A stretch of DNA of 64,000 nucleotides from Macropodus opercularis (lineage: Eukaryota > Chordata > Actinopteri > Anabantiformes > Osphronemidae). Both the position numbers and the translations under genes were made by a program. Under the pieces are notes generated by a model, which worked only from the letters and a program-made list of their open reading frames with translations, was not told where the DNA came from and ran no database searches. The DNA lies in assembly GCA_030770545.1 (NCBI GenBank), contig CM061097.1:18680501-18744500 (forward strand), in the 5' to 3' direction. Each line of letters begins with the position of its first letter. Position 1 is the first letter of the stretch. Shown piece after piece: positions 56,300-64,000 of this stretch.

Positions 56300-56344
56300 C
56301 ATCTTGAATAGTTTCACTAGTGTGATGGGTGGTTGGATTGACCC

Positions 56345-59300
56345 TGACTTTGTAATGACTATCACTGACTGCAATGAAGAACGCTTGCTTTTCTCTGACT
56401 GTGTACTAACTATCGCTGACTGCAATGAAGAACGTTTGCTTTTCTCTGACTGTGTACTAACTATCGCTGACTGCAATGAAGAACGTTTGCTTTTCTCTGA
56501 CTTTGTACTAACTATCGCTGACTGCAATGAAGAACGTTTGCTTTTCTCTGACTTTGAACTAACTATCGCTGACTGCAATGAAGAACGTTTGCTTTTCTCT
56601 AACTTTGTACTAACTATCGCTGACTGCAATGAAGAACGCTTGCTTTCCTCTGACTTTGTACTAACTATCGCTGACTGCAATGAAGAACGCTTGCTTTTCT
56701 CTGACTTTGTACTAACTATTGCTGACTGCAATGAAGAACGCTTGCTTTTCTCTGACTTTGTACTATCGCTGACTGCAATGAAGAACTTTTGCTTTTTTCT
56801 GACTTTGTACTAACTATCGCTGACTGCAATGAAGAACGCTTACTTTCCTCTGACTTTGTACTAACTATCGCTGACTGCAATGAAGAACGCTTGCTTTTTT
56901 CTGACTTTGTACTAACTATCGCTGACTGCAATGAAGAACGTTTGCTTTTCTCTGACTTTGTACTAACTATCGCTGACTGCAATGAAGAACGTTTGCTTTT
57001 TTCTGACTTTGTACTAACTATCACTGATTGCAATGAAGAACGTTTGCTTTTCCCTGACTTTGTACTAACTATCGCTGACTGCAATGAAGAACGTTTGCTT
57101 TTCTCTAACTTTGTACTAACTATCGCTGACTGCAATGAAGGACGTTTGCTTTTTTCTGACTTTGTACCAACTTTCGCTGACTGCAATGAAGAACGTTTGC
57201 TTTTCTCTGACTTTGTACTAACTATCGCTGACTGCAATGAAGAACGTTTGCTTTTTTCTGACTTTGTACTAACTATCGCTGACTGCAATGAAGAACGTTT
57301 GCTTTTCTCTGACTTTGTACTAACTATCGCTGACTGCAATGAAGAACGTTTGCTTTTCTCTGACTTTGTACTAATCATCGCTGACTGCAATGAAGAACGT
57401 TTGCTTTTCTCTGACTTTGTACTAATTATCGCTGACTGCAATGAAGAACGTTTGCTTTTCTCTGACTTTGTACTAATTATCGCTGACTGCAATGAAGAAC
57501 GTTTGCTTTTCTCTGACTTTGTACTAATTATCGCTGACTGCAATGAAGAACGTTTGCTTTTCTCTGACTTTGTACTAATTATCGCTGACTGCAATGAAGA
57601 ACGTTTGCTTTTCTCTGACTTTGTACTAATTATCGCTGACTGCAATGAAGAACGCTTGCTTTTCTCTGACTTTGTACTAATTATCGCTGACTGCAATGAA
57701 GAACGCTTGCTTTTCTCTGACTTTGTACTAACTATCGCTGACTGCAATGAAGAACGTTTGCTTTTGTCTGACTTTGTACTAACTATCGCTGACTGCAATG
57801 AAGAACGTTTGCTTTTCTGTGACTTCGTACTAATTATCGCTGACTGCAATGAAGAACGTTTGCTTTTCTGTGACTTCGTACTAATTATCGCTGACTGCAA
57901 TGAAGAACGTTTGCTTTTCTCTGACTTTGTACTAACTATCGCTGACTGCAATGAAGAACGTTTGCTTTTCTCTGACTTTGTACTAATTATCGCTGACTGC
58001 AATGAAGAACGCTTGCTTTTCTCTAACTTTGTACTATCGCTGACTGCAATGAAGAACACTTGCTTTTCTCTGACTTTGTACTAATTATCGCTGACTGCAA
58101 TGAAGAACGTTTGCTTTTCCCTGACTTTGTACTAACTATCGCTGACTGCAATGAAGAACGTTTGCTTTTCCCTGACTTTGTACTAACTATCGCTGACTGC
58201 AATGAAGAACGCTTGCTTTTCTCTGACTTTGTACTAACCATCGCTGACTGCAATGAAGAACGTTTGCTTTTCCCTGACTTTGTACTAATTATCGCTGACT
58301 GCAATGAAGAACGCTTGCTTTTCTCTAACTTTGTACTATCGCTGACTGCAATGAAGAACACTTGCTTTTCTCTGACTTTGTACTAACTATCGCTGACTGC
58401 AATGAAGAACGTTTGCTTTTCCCTGACTTTGTACTAACTATCGCTGACTGCAATGAAGAACGCTTGCTTTTCTCTGACTTTGTACTAACTATCGCTGACT
58501 GCAATGAAGAACGTTTGCTTTTCCCTGACTTTGTACTAACTATCGCTGACTGCAATGAAGAACGCTTGCTTTTCTCTGACTTTGTACTGTCGCTGATCGC
58601 AATGAAGAACGTTTGCTTTTCTGTGACTTCGTACTAATTATCGCTGACTGCAATGAAGAACGTTTGCTTTTCTGTGACTTTGTACTAACTGTCGCTGACT
58701 GCAATGAAGAACGCTTGCTTTTCTCTGACTTTGTACTAACTATCGCTGACTGCAATGAAGAACGTTTGCTTTTCTCTGACTTTGTACTAACTATCGTTGA
58801 CTGCAATGAAGAACGTTTGCTTTTCTCTGACATTGTACTAACTATCACTGATTGCAATGAAGAACGCTTGCTTTTCTCTGACTTTGTACTAACTATCACT
58901 GATTGCAATGAAGAACGTTTGCTTTTCCCTGACTTTGTACTAACTATCGCTGACTGCAATGAAGAACGTTTGCTTTTCCCTGACTTTGTACTAACTATCG
59001 CTGACTGCAATGAAGAACACTTGCTTTTCTCTGACTTTGTACTAACTATCGCTGACTGCAATGAAGAACGCTTGCTTTTCTCTGACTTTGTACTAACTAT
59101 CGCTGATTGCAATGAAGAACGTTTGCTTTTCCCAGACTTTGTACTAACTATCGCTGATTGCAATGAAGAACGTTTGCTTTTCTCTGACTTTGTACTAACT
59201 ATCGCTGACTGCAATGAAGGACGTTTGCTTTTTTCTGACTTTGTACCAACTTTCGCTGACTGCAATGAAGAACGTTTGCTTTTCTCTGACTTTGTACTAA

Positions 59301-61329
59301 CTATCGCTGACTGCAATGAAGAACGTTTGCTTTTCTGTGACTTCGTACTAATTATCGCTGACTGCAATGAAGAACGTTTGCTTTTCTCTGACTTTGTACT
59401 AACTATCGCTGACTGCAATGAAGGACGTTTGCTTTTTTCTGACTTTGTACCAACTTTCGCTGACTGCAATGAAGAACGTTTGCTTTTCTCTGACTTTGTA
59501 CTAACTATCACTGACTGCAATGAAGATCGCTTGCTTTTCTCTAACTTTGTACTAACTATCGCTGACTGCAATGAAGAACGTTTGCTTTTCTGTGACTTCG
59601 TACTAATTATCGCTGACTGCAATGAAGAACGTTTGCTTTTCTGTGACTTCGTACTAATTATCGCTGACTGCAATGAAGAACGTTTGCTTTTCTCTGACTT
59701 TGTACTAACTATCGCTGACTGCAATGAAGAACGTTTGCTTTTCTCTGACTTTGTACTAATTATCGCTGACTGCAATGAAGAACGCTTGCTTTTCTCTAAC
59801 TTTGTACTATCGCTGACTGCAATGAAGAACGTTTGCTTTTCTCTGACTTTGTACTAACTATCGCTGACTGCAATGAAGAACGTTTGCTTTTCTCTGACTT
59901 TGTACTAACTATCGCTGACTGCAATGAAGAACGTTTGCTTTTCTCTGACTTTGTACTAATTATCGCTGACTGCAATGAAGAACGCTTGCTTTTCTCTGAC
60001 TTTGTACTAACTATCGCTGACTGCAATGAAGAACGCTTGCTTTTCTCTAACTTTGTACTATCGCTGACTGCAATGAAGAACACTTGCTTTTCTCTAACTT
60101 TGTACTATCGCTGCCTGCAATGAAGAACACTTGCTTTTCTCTGACTTTGTACTAATTATCGCTGACTGCAATGAAGAACGCTTGCTTTTCTCTGACTTTG
60201 TACTAACTATCGCTGACTGCAATGAAGAACGTTTGCTTTTCCCTGATTTTGTACTAACTATCGCTGACTGCAATGAAGAACGCTTGCTTTTCTCTGACTT
60301 TGTACTATCGCTGACTGCAATGAAGAACGTTTGCTTTTCCCTGACTTTGTACTAACTATCGCTGATTGTAATGAAGAACGCTTGCTTTTCTCTGACTTTG
60401 TACTAACTATCGCTGACTGCAATGAAGAACGTTTGCTTTTCTCTGACTTTGTACTATCGCTGACTGCAATGAAGAACGCTTGCTTTTCTCTGACTTTGTA
60501 CTAACTATCGCTGACTGCAATGAAGAACGTTTGCTTTTCTCTAACTTTGTACTAACTATCGCTGACTGCAATTAAGAACGTTTGCTTTTCTCTGACTTTG
60601 TACTAACTATCGCTGACTGCAATGAAGAACGTTTGCTTTTTTCTGACTTTGTACTAACTATTGCTGACTGCAGTGAAGAACGCTTGCTTTTCTCTAACTT
60701 TATACTAACTATCGCTGATTGCAATGAAGAACATTTGCTTTTCTCTGACTTTGTACTAACTATCGTTGACTGCAATGAAGAACGTTTGCTTTTCTCTGAC
60801 TTTGTACTATCGCTGACTGCAATGAAGAACGTTTGCTTTTCCCTGACTTTGTACTAACTATCACTGATTGCAATGAAGAACGTTTGCTTTTCTCTGACTT
60901 TGTACTAACTATCGTTGACTGCAATGAAGAACGTTTGCTTTTCTCTGACTTTGTACTATCGCTGACTGCAATGAAGAACACTTGCTTTTCTCTGACTTTG
61001 TACTAACTATCGCTGACTGCAATGAAGAACGTTTGCTTTTCTCTGACTTTGTACTATCGCTGACTGCAATGAAGAACACTTGCTTTTCTCTGACTTTGTA
61101 CTAACTATCGCTGACTGCAATGAAGAACGTTTGCTTTTCTCTGACTTTGTACTAACTATCGCTGACTGCAATGAAGAACGTTTGCTTTTCTCTGACTTTG
61201 TACTAACTATCGCTGACTGCAATGAAGAACGTTTGCTTTTCTCTGACTGTGTACCAACTTTCGCTGACTGCAATGAAGAACACTTGCTTTTCTCTGACTG
61301 TGTACCAACTTTCGCTGAGTGCAATGAAG
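56345..61329 (-). repeat. 51-bp satellite array, inverted copy, about 98 monomers
   Basis: Reverse complement monomers (TTTGCTTTTCTCTGACTTTG, ACTAACTATCGCTGACTGCA, ATGAAGAACG). Left edge, next to segment F, matches the right edge of 25298-33181; right edge (TTTCGCTGAGTGCAATGAAG) is different. Local higher-order periods: 302 bp (six monomers, one 47 bp) between the 58023 and 58325 blocks, and 204 bp (four monomers) between the ACCAACTTTCGC variants at 59245 and 59449. A 26-monomer run without a short monomer gives frames of 431 and 447 codons on opposite strands (56716-58084). It lacks the 907-bp organisation of the other array. Confidence 0.95.
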
Positions 61330-64000
61330 TTATAACTGATGTTCGGGACAGGAGGCGGACAGCGGATGCTCCGTTCACAGTGAGTACAGTGTTATGAACC
61401 ATCTCGTATATCACATAAAAACTGCATTTACATCACAGTATTTTATGATGAACCTCTGAACCTGTAACACTAACTCATTGTTGAGGCGAGAGCCAACAAG
61501 TCTCCTCTCTGTGATGCTCAGGCTACTGATCATTAGTTAACAGGTTTTAGACTGAAAGTGCAGCTGTATGGAATAGATGCTTTGGGTATTAACAGATTAC
61601 AGGAGTTCCCTGTAGGTTGGGGCAAAGCATTGATTTGGGCATAGCTTTAAAACTTCTGTGTCTGCTTAAACGTGACTTTGTGTTAAACTTAGCTTGTATT
61701 TTATTAATTTGATTTATATTGGTTTTATTTTTTTTAGTATAAATGCGTGATGGACAGTCTGCTGACCGGCGCCTGAGTCCAGACTGATGGTTACAGCCGA
61801 CACCAGGGAAAAGTTCCACCTGCTCCACAGAAACAGGACTGGATTCCCGCCTGACATCCGGGACAGGAGGCGGACAGCGGACGCTCCATTCAGAGTGAGT
61901 CCAGTGTTCTGAAGCAACTATGTGTAGGTGAAGAATGTGTGTGTAGCTCTGTGAAATGGTTTAGTCACCTGACGCGTTCTGTAATTTCTTTAGTGGTCAG
62001 TGAAAGTTACAGTGAAGTTACATCTAAAATATTACAAATACTGAAGTCTTACCTTGTGTAAGTCATTCATGGGTTTAAAGAGAATTAACCACATGTGTAA
62101 AAAATGTTCAGCAACATTGTGGCCTATGTTTTAAATCTGTATTTTAGTTTGTCTTCATTTGTGTCACTTTGTGGTAAACCTAGCTTGTATTTAGTTTTAT
62201 TTGAGTTGATTTTATGTTTTATATTATTCATACATCTAGGGATGTCCCATCTGAATAAAATGGGCGTATGACTGATATAATAACATCATAAGCTTTGCGA
62301 TGACTCCTTCAGTGTCCCGTGTGCATTGCTGATAAGCACACTACAGGGTACGTTGCTCTGAACCAATGTGTCATACAAACTACCTGGCTGAAGAGAGTCA
62401 CCCAAAGTTAGAGTATGTGTGATAAGGTCCAACCATACGATGAGATGGGAAGATCAGTGTGAGTGAAAACCCCTGTGTGAATGATAAGCCCATTGAAAGT
62501 TTAATCACCGGCCCAAGTGAATCTACACAACCACAGGGAACAAAATGGCGAAGTTAGAAGCTTTACCAGGTTGGTCTGTTGGCCAAATGGAACATGCGTT
62601 TAGACAGCAGGTAGCATGCGAGGGGTGGCTAAACCATTGTGTTACAATATATAAGAAGCTCTGGTGTTAACATCCATCAGAAGACAGTGGTTCGCTGTAG
62701 GATGTCTTCCTCATGCCAGCACGTACTAAACATTGAGCTGGTTCACTACACCAACATGCTCCTCTAGTTTTCTCAGTATGTTCCAGCATTTGAAGGTTTT
62801 TCCACGACATCTTGGTGTCAGAAGTTGGACGGACAGTCTGCCAACTGACGCCTGAGTCCAGACTGAGGGTTACAGCCGACACAAGGGAAAGGTTCCTCTA
62901 AACAGAAAAAGGAGGACTGGATTCCCACCTGATGTTCGGGACAGGAGGCGGACAGCGGATGCTCCGTTCACAGTGAGTACAGTGTTATGAACCATCTCGT
63001 ATATCACATAAAAACTGCATTTACATCACAGTATTTTACGATGAACCTCTGAACCTGTAACACTAACTCATTGTTGAGGCGAGAGCCAACAAGTCTCCTC
63101 TCTGTGATGCTCAGGCTACTGACCATTAGTTAACAGGTTTTAGACTGAAAGTGCAGCTGTGTGGAATAGATGCTTTGGGTATTAACAGATTACAGGAGTT
63201 CCCTGTAGGTTGGGGCAAAGCATTGATTTGGGCACAGCTTTAAAACTTCTTTGTCTTCTTACATATAACTTTGTGTTAAACTTAGCTTGTATTTTAATTA
63301 ATTTGATTTGTATTGGTTTTATTTTTTAGTATAAAAGCGTGATGGACAGTCTGCTGACCGGTGCCTGAATCCAGACTGATGGTTACAGGGAAAAGTTCCA
63401 CCTGCTCCACAGAAACAGGACTGGATTCCCGCCTGACATCCGGGACAGGAGGCAGACAGCGGACGCTCCATTCAGAGTGAGTCCAGTGTTCTGAAGCAAC
63501 TATGTGTAGGTAAAGAATGTGTGTGTAGCTCTGTGACATGGTTTAGTCACCTGACGCGTTCTGTGATTTCTTTAGTGGTCAGTGAAAGTTACAGTGAACT
63601 TACATGTAGAATATTACGAATACTGAAGTCTTACCTTGTGTAAGTCATTCATGGGTTTAAAGAGAATCAACCACATGTGTAAGAAAAAGTTCAGCAACAT
63701 TGTGGCCTATGTTTTAAAGCAGATTTTTTTTGTCTTCATTTGAGTCACTTTGTGGTAAACCTAGCTTGTATTTAGTCTTATTTGAGTTGATTTTATGTTT
63801 TAGATTATTCATACATCTAGGGATGTCCCATCTGAATAAAATGGGCGTATGACTGATATAATAACATCATAAGCTTTGCGATGACTCCTTCAGTGTCCCG
63901 TGTGCATTGCTGATAAGCACACTACAGGGTACGTTGCTCTGAACCAATGTGTCATACAAACTACCTGGCTGAAGAGAGTCTCCCAAAGTTAGAGTATGTG
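61330..64000 (+). repeat. Unit B array, inverted, about 1.7 copies, cut by window end
   Basis: Reverse complement of 21140-25297. The point TGATGTTCGGGACAGG occurs at 61336 and again at 62931, period about 1595. It contains leader, diverged leader (61755-61900, 63345-63480), LTR/PBS (62577-62828) and the shared tail. Open frames repeat those in the forward units. No gene. Confidence 0.85.
62577..62828 (+). mobile_element. Short LTR (62577-62809) and tRNA-Leu-type PBS, plus orientation
   Basis: TGTTGGCC start, TATATAAGAAGCTC box, TTTTTCCACGACA end, then TGGTGTCAGAAGTTGG. One more mismatch to the tRNA-Leu complement than the other copies. Confidence 0.65.

Larger units (their letters stand above)
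50454..56344 (-). repeat. Segments F+S, copy 3 (inverted)
   Basis: Reverse complement of 33182-39104, near identical. It starts at the base that follows the ERV and ends at the satellite. Contains inverted open frame 50531-50858, tRNA-like sequence, exon blocks, broken exon 1 (54889-54982), promoter and F frames. It shares with copy 2, against copy 1, the lack of the 13502 solo LTR and of the 10118 repeat. Confidence 0.95.

Overview
The window looks like non-genic, repeat-dominated chromosomal DNA from a teleost fish. The clues are class I endogenous retroviruses (ERVs), a Tc1-like DNA transposon relic, dispersed repeats of a type I know from fish genomes, spliced exon-like pieces, CpG/CRE/CCAAT promoter sequence, and no bacterial gene organisation. 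No species assignment is possible from sequence alone. Almost nothing here is an intact host gene. Family names for repeats are my own labels unless stated.

Layout, left to right. 1-3204 is segment A (retroviral pol remnant, dispersed repeat, short LTR with leader). 3205-5302 holds simple sequence, a Ty3/gypsy-like LTR end and a GC-rich repeat. 5303-5372 is a 1.4-unit relic of a 51-bp tandem repeat. 5373-15056 is segment F+S copy 1, which carries a promoter and first exon and is interrupted by a 1.4-kb unit and a solo LTR. 15057-20020 holds more LTRs, two good exons of an unrecognised gene (18028-18492) and a decayed retroviral RT. 20021-25297 is part of segment A followed by a 1587-bp unit B in tandem. 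25298-33181 is a 7.9-kb 51-bp satellite with higher-order repeats. 33182-39466 is F+S copy 2. 39688-44295 is a Tc1 relic, an antisense ERV remnant and segment A copy 2. 44296-50453 is a decayed ERV with both LTRs. 50454-56344 is F+S copy 3, inverted. 56345-61329 is a 5-kb inverted copy of the 51-bp satellite. 61330-64000 is inverted unit B.

At the largest scale, 21140-39104 and 50454-64000 form the two arms of a giant inverted duplication. The arms read B units, satellite, F, S on the left and S, F, satellite, B units on the right, around an 11.3-kb spacer. The ERV sits exactly at the right edge of the spacer. Its two flanks belong to different duplicons and show no target-site duplication, so I infer it marks a rearrangement breakpoint.

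The most unusual object is the 51-bp satellite. It occurs at three paralogous places that share one flank, with about 1.4, 155 and 98 units. It is open in one frame on each strand because 51 is divisible by 3. It has an 18-monomer, 907-bp higher-order repeat. I regard it as a satellite rather than a protein gene. All protein-level calls on ERVs are of broken copies; motifs are cited only to identify them.
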